Source of the DNA: Chloroflexota bacterium
Lineage (GTDB): Bacteria > Chloroflexota > Dormibacteria > Dormibacterales > Dormibacteraceae
Direction: 5' to 3'
Length of the DNA stretch: 10,340 nt
Assembly: GCA_005879675.1 (NCBI GenBank)
Contig: VBJE01000261.1
Location: forward strand, 1-10,340
Numbering within the stretch: position 1 is the stretch's first letter; the number at the start of each line of letters is the position of its first letter. Shown piece by piece: positions 1 to 5,992 of the stretch. Below the pieces are notes generated by a model. It was given only the letters and a program-made list of their open reading frames with translations. It ran no database searches and was not told the DNA's origin. The position numbers and the translations under genes are program-made.

Positions 1-700
1 CGTAGGCGTCGTAGACACGCACCACCCAGTGCGGCGCGATGTTGCCGGCGCCGCAGATCGTGCCCGCGCCGCCCATCGCCAGTGACGCCAGGAGCATGGT
101 GTCGCTGCCCGTGAAGATGCGGAACTCTGGCATGTCGCGGGTCGCCAGGCAGACGCCTTCGAAGTATTCGAAGTCGCGACTCGAGTCCTTGATGCCCTTG
201 ATCGCGCCCTCGCGCGCAAGCGTGGCGACGCTCTGCGGCTCGGCGACGACCTTGGTGAACTGCGGGATGTTGTAGAGCATCAGAGGCAGCGTCGAGCGTT
301 CGGCCAGCCGCCGGTAGAAGTCGACCAGCGCGGCCTGGCTCATCGGGTAGTAGAACGGCGGGACGACAAGCGCCACGGCGGCGCCCATGCTCGCCGCCGC
401 CTCGACCTCGGCCATCGCCGTGGACAGCTGCGGCTGGGCGACGCCGCACAGGACCGGCACGCGACCCGCGGCGGCCCTGACCACCGCCGCGAGGACCTTC
501 CGGCGCGAGGGCTCGTCGAGCGAAGCCGTCTCCCCGGTCGACCCCAGCGCCAGCAGCCCGTGCACTCCGCCGGCCAGCACGTGCTCCACGAGCCTGCCGG
601 TCGCCGGCTCGTCCACGCCGCCGTCCCTGCGCAGCGGCGAGGCCAGGGCGACGAGCACGCCGGACAGCCGCTCGACCTCGAACCCCGGGACTGAGCTCAT
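1..700 (-). CDS. DapA/N-acetylneuraminate lyase family aldolase or dehydratase (3' end outside window)
   Basis: Class I (Schiff-base) TIM-barrel lyase of the dihydrodipicolinate synthase/NAL superfamily, acting on pyruvate or another 2-oxo acid in the cytosol. Translation from ATG at 700 gives 233 residues before the window edge; the family is usually about 290-310, so roughly the last fifth is missing. Visible motifs are GSTGET at 53-58 (carboxylate-binding loop), YNIP at 143-146 (proton-relay Tyr143) and GIKDSS at 169-174 with Lys171 as the predicted Schiff-base lysine; GSDTMLL at 198-204 also fits. The start overlaps the stop of the FAH gene by 4 bases (ATGA), indicating translational coupling. 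GSTGE resembles the NAL/2-keto-3-deoxy-sugar-acid branch more than lysine-pathway DapA, and the neighbour is catabolic, so I infer a sugar-acid or aromatic/hydroxy-acid aldolase. The substrate cannot be read from sequence. Confidence 0.9.
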   Translation of the reverse strand, partial: MSSVPGFEVERLSGVLVALASPLRRDGGVDEPATGRLVEHVLAGGVHGLLALGSTGETASLDEPSRRKVLAAVVRAAAGRVPVLCGVAQPQLSTAMAEVEAAASMGAAVALVVPPFYYPMSQAALVDFYRRLAERSTLPLMLYNIPQFTKVVAEPQSVATLAREGAIKGIKDSSRDFEYFEGVCLATRDMPEFRIFTGSDTMLLASLAMGGAGTICGAGNIAPHWVVRVYDAY

Positions 701-1557
701 CGGGAGACGAATCGGTTCCGGAGCGTGCCGATGCCCTCGACCTCGGCCTCGACCACGTCGCCCGCCTTCAGGAACTCGGGCGGCGTGCGGGCGAACCCGA
801 CCCCGTCCGGCGTGCCCGTGGCGATGATCGTTCCGGCCGGGACAGTCATGCCCTTCGTGACCCACTCGATGACCGCGTCGACCGGGTAGATCATGTCCCG
901 CGTGCTGCCGTCCTGCTTGGTCTCCCCGTTGACCCGAAGGCCCAATCTAAGCGACGCCGGGTCGAGCTCGTCGCCGGTGACGATCCACGGCCCCGTCGGG
1001 CAGAACCCGTCCAGGCTCTTGCCCTTGAAGTACTGCCCGCCCCAGCCGAACTGGACGTCGCGGGCGCTGACGTCGTTGACCACGATGTAGCCGAAGACGT
1101 GCTCGGACGCGCGCTCGCGCGCGATGTTGACGCCGGCGCGTCCGATCACGATTCCCAGCTCGACCTCCCAGTCGACCTGGGACGTCACCGCGCCGTCGAT
1201 GACAATGTCGTCGTGCGGGCCCGCGACGCTCGTGACCGCCTTCGTGAAGACGGTCGGAGGGTCGACGGCTTTGCCCGCGGCGCGCGCGCTCTCCTCGGCG
1301 TGGGCCTGGTAGTTGCGGCCGATGGCGATGACGTTGCCGCGAGGGTTGGACAGCGGCGCGAGCAGGTGCAGGTCGGCAAGCCCGTGGACCTTGCCTTTGC
1401 CGCGGGACAGCGCGCTCCTGACGAGCTCGAGGCCTTCCTCCCCGGAGTCGATCAACGACAGCATGTCGGGCGGATCGGCCAGCTCGACGACCTCGTCGCC
1501 ATGGCGCAGCGCCCCCAGGCGGGGGCCGTCGCTCGACCGAAAGGTGAGCAGCTTCAT
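697..1557 (-). CDS. Fumarylacetoacetate hydrolase (FAH) family protein
   Basis: Metal-dependent hydrolase, hydratase or decarboxylase of 2-oxo/1,3-diketo acids; 286 residues, normal for the single-domain family. A variable N-terminal region (1-70) precedes the FAH fold. GRNYQAHAEE at 80-89 carries the active-site His86; DWEVEL at 129-134 supplies metal ligands Glu131 and Glu133; NDVSARD at 161-167 supplies Asp162; FKGKSLDGFCPTGP at 177-190 and ATGTPDGVG at 246-254 are family signatures. The open frame extends upstream to about 1815, but the ATG at 1557 is chosen because MKLLTF is a typical family N-terminus and it overlaps the GAF stop by 4 bases (ATGA). Middle gene of a GAF-FAH-aldolase operon. 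FAH enzymes are often paired with DapA-type aldolases in 2-keto-3-deoxy-acid degradation, which supports but does not prove such a role. No defects seen. Confidence 0.92.
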   Translation of the reverse strand: MKLLTFRSSDGPRLGALRHGDEVVELADPPDMLSLIDSGEEGLELVRSALSRGKGKVHGLADLHLLAPLSNPRGNVIAIGRNYQAHAEESARAAGKAVDPPTVFTKAVTSVAGPHDDIVIDGAVTSQVDWEVELGIVIGRAGVNIARERASEHVFGYIVVNDVSARDVQFGWGGQYFKGKSLDGFCPTGPWIVTGDELDPASLRLGLRVNGETKQDGSTRDMIYPVDAVIEWVTKGMTVPAGTIIATGTPDGVGFARTPPEFLKAGDVVEAEVEGIGTLRNRFVSR

Positions 1558-2045
1558 GGCCGGGCGGCGACGTCCACCCTGAGCCGCTGGCCGATCAGGC
1601 GCGCGCACTCGCGCATCAGCTCCAGGATCTGCTCCTCGATCTCCACCTGCTCCTTGCTCGCCCCGCAGAGCGTGCCGAAGAACCTGCCTTCGGCGGTGAA
1701 CACCGGGTAGGAGACAAACGTCCGGATCTCCAGCAGCCTCGCGACGCTGCTGCTGGGAAACTGCTTTTGAGCGTCTGACGTGTAGTGCGGCCCGCCCTCG
1801 ACGACGAACCGGCAAACGCCCTCGGACCAGGGAAGGGTCACGTCCTCCGGGATGTGGAAGAGGTCGCTCCGGTTGCAGGAGAAGACGATGTACTGCTCGT
1901 CGACGGTGAGCCTGGTCTCGGCGAGGTAGGTCGAGCTCAAGCCGGTCAGGTCGGAGAGCCTCGCAAGCACGCCGCGAGCCAGGGACTCGAGGTCGCTGCC
2001 ATTCCGCGCCGCCTCCTCGAGCAGCTCGCGCGCCGTCGGTGCCAT
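1554..2045 (-). CDS. Stand-alone GAF-domain protein
   Basis: A 163-residue soluble protein that is almost entirely one GAF domain (about 20-155). The GLSSTYLAE segment near 35-43, the PWSEGVCRF segment and the FVSYPVFTAEGRFFGTLCG core strand region match the GAF type usually found N-terminal to diguanylate cyclases or histidine kinases, but no output domain follows. GAF domains bind small molecules or cyclic nucleotides. First gene of the operon; its TGA overlaps the FAH ATG, so sensor and enzymes are made together. I infer ligand sensing for the pathway, or possibly an unrecognised enzymatic GAF role; the Cys set of free-methionine-sulfoxide reductase is not apparent. A TACCGT hexamer lies exactly 7 bases upstream of ATG 2045 with no Shine-Dalgarno, suggesting a leaderless mRNA. 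Confidence 0.88.
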   Translation of the reverse strand: MAPTARELLEEAARNGSDLESLARGVLARLSDLTGLSSTYLAETRLTVDEQYIVFSCNRSDLFHIPEDVTLPWSEGVCRFVVEGGPHYTSDAQKQFPSSSVARLLEIRTFVSYPVFTAEGRFFGTLCGASKEQVEIEEQILELMRECARLIGQRLRVDVAARP

Positions 2046-2051
2046 GCGAAG

Positions 2052-2058
2052 TACGGTA
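2052..2058. promoter_or_regulatory. Symmetric bidirectional -10 element (TACGGTA)
   Basis: The heptamer TACGGTA contains a TANNNT hexamer on each strand. On the plus strand, TACGGT at 2052-2057 is followed by 8 bases and then TTG at 2066 (small membrane protein). On the minus strand, TACCGT at 2058-2053 is followed by 7 bases and then ATG at 2045 (GAF protein). Both spacings fit leaderless transcription. No good -35 box is seen on either side. The TANNNTA symmetry matches the bidirectional promoter signature described for bacterial and archaeal divergent transcription. Motif and spacing are seen directly; activity is inferred. Confidence 0.55.
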
Positions 2059-2065
2059 TCAATCC

Positions 2066-2305
2066 TTGATCGGCAACCTCTTCTCCTGGACGGTGACGAC
2101 GTTGTTCGGCGCCATCACGATCCTGCTCGCGTACGAGAGCTGGGCGCTCCTGACCGGGAACACGCCCATCTCCGACTACATCCGGCCCGCCGTCCACTCC
2201 TACCCGGGTTACGCGTTCGTGATCGCGGTCGTGGTCGGGATACTGCTCGGACATTTTCTGTGGGGTCCGGCGTTTGGCCGCACCTCGCCGGCGCCCAAGC
2301 AGTGA
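2066..2305 (+). CDS. Small two-helix membrane protein A (unknown function)
   Basis: A 79-residue protein I cannot assign to a named family. It has two predicted membrane helices, about 9-29 and 48-66, joined by a polar loop, and a short Pro-rich tail. Helix 2 ends in GILLGHFLW. Residues 24-66 align without gaps to residues 27-69 of the next gene, with 18 of 43 identical, so the two are paralogs from a tandem duplication. The start is uncertain: GTG at 2039 is in frame but would overlap the divergent GAF start; TTG at 2066 is preferred because TACGGT lies 8 bases upstream, as for other leaderless genes here. The stop overlaps the next gene's GTG (GTGA). The two helices suggest a membrane accessory or hetero-oligomer; nothing shows a specific function. 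Confidence 0.62.
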   Translation: MIGNLFSWTVTTLFGAITILLAYESWALLTGNTPISDYIRPAVHSYPGYAFVIAVVVGILLGHFLWGPAFGRTSPAPKQ

Positions 2306-2514
2306 GGTTTACGCCCGAGGCGATCCTGTCCCTCATCGCCACCGGGGCGTCGCTGGTCGCCTTCCTGCTCATGCTCCAGGAGTCGCTGGCGCTGCGCAAG
2401 GGTGACGACCCGCTCAACAACGACGTCCGCTCCCTCGTCCGTCGCTTTCCACGCGTCACGTATGCCCTCGCGGTCCTGATCGGCATGCTGCTCGGTCACC
2501 TCCTCTGGCCGTAG
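2302..2514 (+). CDS. Small two-helix membrane protein B, paralog of A (unknown function)
   Basis: A 70-residue protein starting at GTG 2302, which overlaps the TGA of gene A (GTGA), so translation is probably coupled. It has predicted helices at about 7-25 and 52-69 with a charged loop between (RKGDDP, then RSLVRRFP), ending almost at the GMLLGHLLWP motif. It shares the ES-AL, G, P, R, P and GxLLGHxLW positions with gene A. The basic RSLVRRFP stretch just before helix 2 would favour placing the loop in the cytoplasm (positive-inside rule). The EamA exporter follows 44 bases downstream, so the three genes may be co-transcribed. No catalytic residues are evident. Confidence 0.65.
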   Translation: MRFTPEAILSLIATGASLVAFLLMLQESLALRKGDDPLNNDVRSLVRRFPRVTYALAVLIGMLLGHLLWP

Positions 2515-2525
2515 AGACCATCAGC

Positions 2526-2540
2526 GCGGCCGGAGGCCGC
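2526..2540 (+). other. Short perfect hairpin between small membrane protein B and the EamA gene
   Basis: GCGGCC at 2526-2531 and GGCCGC at 2535-2540 form a 6-bp perfect stem with a GGA loop. No T-run follows, so it is not a canonical intrinsic terminator. It holds the only GGAGG (2532-2536) in this gap, but that lies 22 bases before the EamA GTG, too far for a normal ribosome site. It could affect mRNA stability or re-initiation, or be a chance product of high GC. Confidence 0.35.
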
Positions 2541-2558
2541 CGGACCGAGTGGGTCGGC

Positions 2559-3437
2559 GTGGCGATGGTGCTCGTCTCGGCGACGGCGTTCGGCACCAAC
2601 GCCATCTTCGCCAAGCTGGCGTATGCCGCCGGCCTCGGCACGGCGCAGACGCTCGCGTTCCGATTCCTCCTCGCCGCGATCGGCATGTGGGGGCTTGCGC
2701 TGGCGATGCGCCAGAACCCCCTCCGCTTTGAACGCAAGCGCCTGCTCGCCCTGTTCGGCCTCGGTGCGATCGTTTACACCGCCCAGTCGCTGACCTACTT
2801 CACGGCTCTGCAAACGCTGGCTGCTTCACTTTGCGTGCTGATCGTTTACATCTACCCGAGCCTGGTCATCATCGCCGGCTCTGTGTTCCTGCGCCGCCCC
2901 GTCACGCGGTGGCATATCGTCGCCCTGGTCGCCAGCTTTGCGGGCCTCGTGCTCCTGGTCGGAGGGGCGCGAATCCAGATCGCCTGGGGCCTGCTGTTTG
3001 CGATTGCCGCCCCGGCGATCTACACCGCCTACATCCTTCTCAGCGAAAACGTGATGAGTCACGTCCCGGCGGTCGGCGCGAGCGCCGTGATCATGTCCGG
3101 CGCCGGCCTCGCGTTCGGCGTCATCGCTTTGTTCGGGGGTCAGCTTCATCTACCTGCGTCGCGAGACGGGTGGCTCGTGGTGGTGGCGCTGGCGGTGGTG
3201 CCCACGATGATTGCGATCTCCACCTTCCTGGCCGGCCTGCCGCGAGTCGGCGCGGCTCGAGCCTCGCTGCTCAGCGCGTGGGAGCCGGTGGTGACCGTGG
3301 TCCTCGCCGTCCTGCTTTTCCGCGATCGTTTCTCCATCGTTCAGGCGCTGGGAGGAGCGCTCATCCTGGCCGCGGTCGTGATGCAAGCCGGTCGCGCAGA
3401 TCGACCAGGACCGGGTGAAGCTCGTGCGCTCCCCTGA
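2559..3437 (+). CDS. EamA/DMT-family transporter
   Basis: Integral membrane exporter of the drug/metabolite transporter superfamily, about 10 helices in two EamA repeats (about 3-130 and 137-280), 292 residues, normal length. Repeat 1 begins SATAFGTNAIFAKLAYAAGL, a classic EamA N-terminus; repeat 2 includes LLFAIAAPAIYTAYILLSE and ends LSAWEPVVTVVLAVLLFRD, the conserved EPVxxxxxAxxxxxE/D-type signature. GTG at 2559 is used because no better in-frame start with a ribosome site is seen; the frame is open upstream to a CTG, so a few more N-terminal residues are possible. The last 77 bases overlap the convergent phosphodiesterase gene. Family members export amino acids, nucleosides or other metabolites; substrate unknown. 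Confidence 0.9.
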   Translation: MAMVLVSATAFGTNAIFAKLAYAAGLGTAQTLAFRFLLAAIGMWGLALAMRQNPLRFERKRLLALFGLGAIVYTAQSLTYFTALQTLAASLCVLIVYIYPSLVIIAGSVFLRRPVTRWHIVALVASFAGLVLLVGGARIQIAWGLLFAIAAPAIYTAYILLSENVMSHVPAVGASAVIMSGAGLAFGVIALFGGQLHLPASRDGWLVVVALAVVPTMIAISTFLAGLPRVGAARASLLSAWEPVVTVVLAVLLFRDRFSIVQALGGALILAAVVMQAGRADRPGPGEARALP

Positions 3438-4806
3438 CGCGCGACAGGTCGAGCCCCCACTCCTTCCTGGCGAGCACGAACGGGTGAAGCTGCTCGCCGC
3501 CGATCGACCCGTGCCCGCCGGCCTGGTTCTCGAAGTTCACCTGCTTGCCATCGACGAACGCGCTCAGCACCACCACGTCACCCGCGCTGTGAAACGAGTT
3601 CAGCCTGGCCAGCTGCTCGTACAGAACGTCGGGCTCGTCATACGAAGCGAGAAACGGTTTGATGGCTTGACCGCGGACCTCTCCGCGCGCGGTGACGAAA
3701 ACATCCTGCTCGCCGTCGCGGAGCATCAACATCGCGACCTGCGGCAGCTTCGCCAGCGTGTCCGAGAGCTGGGGAAATCGTGCAGTCAGCTCGCGGTGGG
3801 ACATGCGCCTCGCCTCATCGGTGAAGTACACGTGCGCGGCTCCGCCTGACATCGTCGCCGTCAGGTGGCCGATGGCCTCCTTTTCGGCCGAGCCGTACTC
3901 ATCGCCATGCGCCTCCTTGACGTGGTACCCGGGCAGCAGCCCGGCAAGCACCGCGCCGAACGCCTTACCGCTCGAGGCCCGAAAAGGGATGGTTTCGATA
4001 TGGCCGTGGTCGGAAAGGATGAGCAGCTCGTAGCGGCCTTTGCGCGCGCCGGCGACCTTGGCGATCGTGTGGTCGACGTGCTTGAGCACGCGCAGGGCAG
4101 AAGGATCGGTCGGGCCAAAGGCGTGCGCCGTCTCGTCGAAGGCGTAAAACCCCGCGTAGATCGGTGAGTACCCCTCGTGCATGGCCTTGATGACCGCGTA
4201 CCTGGTGAGGTGGTGGACGAAGATCTCCTCGCCCAGGTCCATGGCGACGTACGGCGCCGCCGGGTGCCTGCCCTCGGCCCGGGCGACGAAATAGTCCTTC
4301 GCCGTTCGGCTGAACACCGCCGCCGTCTGCCACACCCAGTCGCCGAGGTGGATCGGGTTGGCGAGGTAAGGGGCGAGGACCTTCGCCGCCGAGCGCGACT
4401 TCGGCTGCCTGCCGTAGCTGCGGTCCTGGTAGGCGATGCCGAAGTCGTCCGCCGCCTCGCCGGGATAGCACGCGGCGATGCACGCTCCGTCCCTGGTCAG
4501 GGGCTTGCAGCCGCCAAAGTACTTGTCGGCGACCTTCTTGAAGGTGGAGCTGGCGCCGAACTGCACGAGCACGCCACGCTCCCGGTCCCACCAGCGAAAG
4601 CTGGGAATCTCGCTGTTGTCGCCGTAGATGATGCCCGCCTGCGCGAAGGGAGTCGTCGATGGCAGGCCGCAGCGGTAGCGGTGCAGCTCGTAGCCCTCGG
4701 TCTCCATGAGGCGGCGCAGGTGCGGCATGTCTCCGTCGTCAAGCGCCTTGCGCAGCGTGTTGGCGCTCACGCCGTCGATGTGGAGGATCACGAGCTTGCT
4801 GCTCAT
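3361..4806 (-). CDS. Alkaline-phosphatase-superfamily phosphodiesterase (type I phosphodiesterase/nucleotide pyrophosphatase-like)
   Basis: A 481-residue predicted two-metal hydrolase of phosphate mono- or diesters. The metal set is visible: Asp11 (HIDGVS), nucleophile Thr51 or Thr52 in LPSTTPF, Asp224 and His228 (FDETAHAFGP), Asp266 and His267 (LSDHGH) and His432 (GGHGS). No signal peptide or membrane segment is present: the chain starts MSSKLVILHIDG, directly into the first strand, so it is probably cytoplasmic, unlike many secreted relatives. ATG at 4806 is chosen over upstream in-frame starts because it begins the fold and overlaps the EEP gene stop by 4 bases (ATGA). The 3' end overlaps the EamA gene tail to tail. 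Substrate (nucleotide, phospholipid head group or phosphonate) cannot be decided. Confidence 0.88.
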   Translation of the reverse strand: MSSKLVILHIDGVSANTLRKALDDGDMPHLRRLMETEGYELHRYRCGLPSTTPFAQAGIIYGDNSEIPSFRWWDRERGVLVQFGASSTFKKVADKYFGGCKPLTRDGACIAACYPGEAADDFGIAYQDRSYGRQPKSRSAAKVLAPYLANPIHLGDWVWQTAAVFSRTAKDYFVARAEGRHPAAPYVAMDLGEEIFVHHLTRYAVIKAMHEGYSPIYAGFYAFDETAHAFGPTDPSALRVLKHVDHTIAKVAGARKGRYELLILSDHGHIETIPFRASSGKAFGAVLAGLLPGYHVKEAHGDEYGSAEKEAIGHLTATMSGGAAHVYFTDEARRMSHRELTARFPQLSDTLAKLPQVAMLMLRDGEQDVFVTARGEVRGQAIKPFLASYDEPDVLYEQLARLNSFHSAGDVVVLSAFVDGKQVNFENQAGGHGSIGGEQLHPFVLARKEWGLDLSRVRGAHELHPVLVDLRDRLASRPRPG

Positions 4807-5528
4807 TGCAGCTCGGCGAATACCGGGAGATGGTCGGACGCGCGCACGGTCAACGTCCACGCGCGGTGCTTCGACGGCACCTCACCCGCGGCGTATATGG
4901 CGTCGAGCTTCTGGGCCGTCCAGTGCGTGCGGCGAAGCCCGTGCGTGAGCTCGATCAGCCCGGCGTCGTGCGCGGTCCCGCGGATCTTGCGCCACAGCCG
5001 CGGGCGTGGCGGGCCGAACGTGTTGAGGTCGCCGGCAACCAGCGTCAGCCGCGCCGGCGCCCGGTTCGCGATGTCGTTGACGATCGCGCGGAACTGTTCG
5101 AGCTTGTGCGCAAATCCGATCACGTCGAGGTGCATGACGTAAACGCGCAGCGCGGCCGACTCGGCGCGCACCGCGATCCGCCGCTGCGGCGGAATCGCGC
5201 GGAGGAGCGTGCGCTCGACCCGGGTGAGGCGGACGTCGGGGAGGTCGCTGAGCGACACGACTTCCGGCGCGGTCTCGAACAGTCCGCGGCGCCAGATGAG
5301 GGCGTTGCCCTGCTCGCGCCCGCGGAACAGCTGCGCGGTCGCCTGGAAGCATTCGTACTCACCGCCCATTGCCTCGGCGATCGCCTCGACGTCGGGTCGC
5401 CCATCGTGCACCGATGCCTCCTGGATCGCGAACAGGTCGAGCCCGTGGAAGTCGGGCCGTGTCCGCACCACCTCCAGGACCTTGCTCAGCCGCAGGCCGA
5501 GGAGGATGTTCCAGGTGCAGATCCGCAC
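4803..5528 (-). CDS. Endonuclease/exonuclease/phosphatase (EEP) family hydrolase
   Basis: Mg-dependent phosphohydrolase of the EEP/DNase I-like fold, 241 residues. All key motifs are present: TWNI with Asn7, IQE with Glu37 (metal), MHLD with His133, GDLNTF with Asp167 and Asn169, KLDAIYA at 207-213 and SDHLPV with Asp232-His233 (catalytic His). There is no signal peptide, so it is cytoplasmic. The start is GTG at 5528, with no in-frame alternative that keeps the first strand. Upstream there is only a weak AACAAT 6 bases before the start. It overlaps the downstream phosphodiesterase by ATGA, forming a two-gene phosphohydrolase operon divergent from the VOC gene. Family members act on nucleic acids, sphingolipids or inositol phosphates; the substrate here is unknown. 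Confidence 0.9.
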   Translation of the reverse strand: MRICTWNILLGLRLSKVLEVVRTRPDFHGLDLFAIQEASVHDGRPDVEAIAEAMGGEYECFQATAQLFRGREQGNALIWRRGLFETAPEVVSLSDLPDVRLTRVERTLLRAIPPQRRIAVRAESAALRVYVMHLDVIGFAHKLEQFRAIVNDIANRAPARLTLVAGDLNTFGPPRPRLWRKIRGTAHDAGLIELTHGLRRTHWTAQKLDAIYAAGEVPSKHRAWTLTVRASDHLPVFAELQ

Positions 5529-5545
5529 CCCCTAATTGTTGGGAC

Positions 5546-5551
5546 TATCCT
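5546..5551 (+). promoter_or_regulatory. -10-like TATCCT for leaderless VOC gene
   Basis: TATCCT is followed by 8 bases (GCCGGCAC) and then ATG 5560. There is no Shine-Dalgarno between them, and the whole divergent gap is 31 bases. This is the arrangement expected for a leaderless transcript. It is predicted from motif and spacing only. Confidence 0.5.
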
Positions 5552-5559
5552 GCCGGCAC

Positions 5560-5949
5560 ATGTTCCTTCAGCTCGACTACCTGTACACGCCGTCTTCCGA
5601 CGTCGCCGCGGACGCGAAGTACTTCAGCGAAGTGCTCGGGGGCAAGCTCGCGTTCGCGGTCGAGGGGATGGGCGCGCGGGTGGCGATGATCGAGCTGACC
5701 GACGGCCCGCCGCACGTCCTGCTCACCGACCACCTCGACGGAGACCGCGCCATCTACATCTACCGGGTCGAGGACCTTCGCAAGGCGGCCTCGGCGCTGA
5801 AGAAGCGGGGCGTGGAGGGCGAGCGGCGGCTCGAGATCCCGATGGGACCCTGCTCGTCCTTCGTCCTGCCGGGCGGCCAGCGCATCGCGCTCTACGAGGC
5901 CTCGCGGCCCGGCGTTCTTCAGCACTTTCTCGGCCGCAAGGACTTCTGA
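5560..5949 (+). CDS. VOC/glyoxalase-fold protein
   Basis: A 129-residue protein of the vicinal-oxygen-chelate superfamily (glyoxalase/bleomycin-resistance/dioxygenase fold) with two beta-alpha-beta-beta-beta modules, about 3-60 and 65-115. LDYLYTPSSDV followed by a helix and KYFSEVLGGKL is the family's usual opening, and SSFVLPGGQRIALYE at about 99-113 is the usual last strand, ending in a candidate metal-ligand Glu. The usual first-position His ligand is not evident: the first strand reads LQLDYLY. Metal use is therefore uncertain. ATG 5560 is chosen over TTG 5536 because the latter adds residues foreign to the fold and TATCCT lies 8 bases upstream. It is followed 43 bases later by the MFS gene. 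No substrate can be named; this is an uncharacterised VOC subgroup. Confidence 0.85.
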   Translation: MFLQLDYLYTPSSDVAADAKYFSEVLGGKLAFAVEGMGARVAMIELTDGPPHVLLTDHLDGDRAIYIYRVEDLRKAASALKKRGVEGERRLEIPMGPCSSFVLPGGQRIALYEASRPGVLQHFLGRKDF

Positions 5950-5979
5950 GCGTCCTCGGTGGTGACCTGAAGCCGCGAG

Positions 5980-5985
5980 AATAAT
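5980..5985 (+). promoter_or_regulatory. -10-like AATAAT upstream of the MFS gene
   Basis: AATAAT (5 of 6 matches to TATAAT) ends 7 bases before GTG 5993, the same spacing seen for other leaderless starts in this window. No ribosome-binding sequence and no -35 box are evident. Prediction only. Confidence 0.45.
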
Positions 5986-5992
5986 CCCGGAC

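Noticed and set aside
1099..1710. Plus-strand open frame of 203 codons opposite FAH and GAF genes
   Set aside because: Antisense to conserved FAH motifs, no family resemblance, no promoter or ribosome site.
1558..1815. Upstream extension of the FAH protein to residue 1 at 1815
   Set aside because: The extra 86 residues are Arg-rich shadow of the GAF gene; the ATG at 1557 fits the family and the ATGA overlap.
4177..5142. Long plus-strand open frame (321 codons) opposite the phosphodiesterase and EEP genes
   Set aside because: It is antisense to two genes with complete catalytic motifs; its translation is Arg/Val/Ala-rich with no recognisable fold, a common shadow in high-GC DNA.
4806..5984. 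Plus-strand open frame of 392 codons covering the EEP and VOC genes
   Set aside because: Its composition is Arg-rich and motif-free, and it crosses two well-supported genes in other frames.
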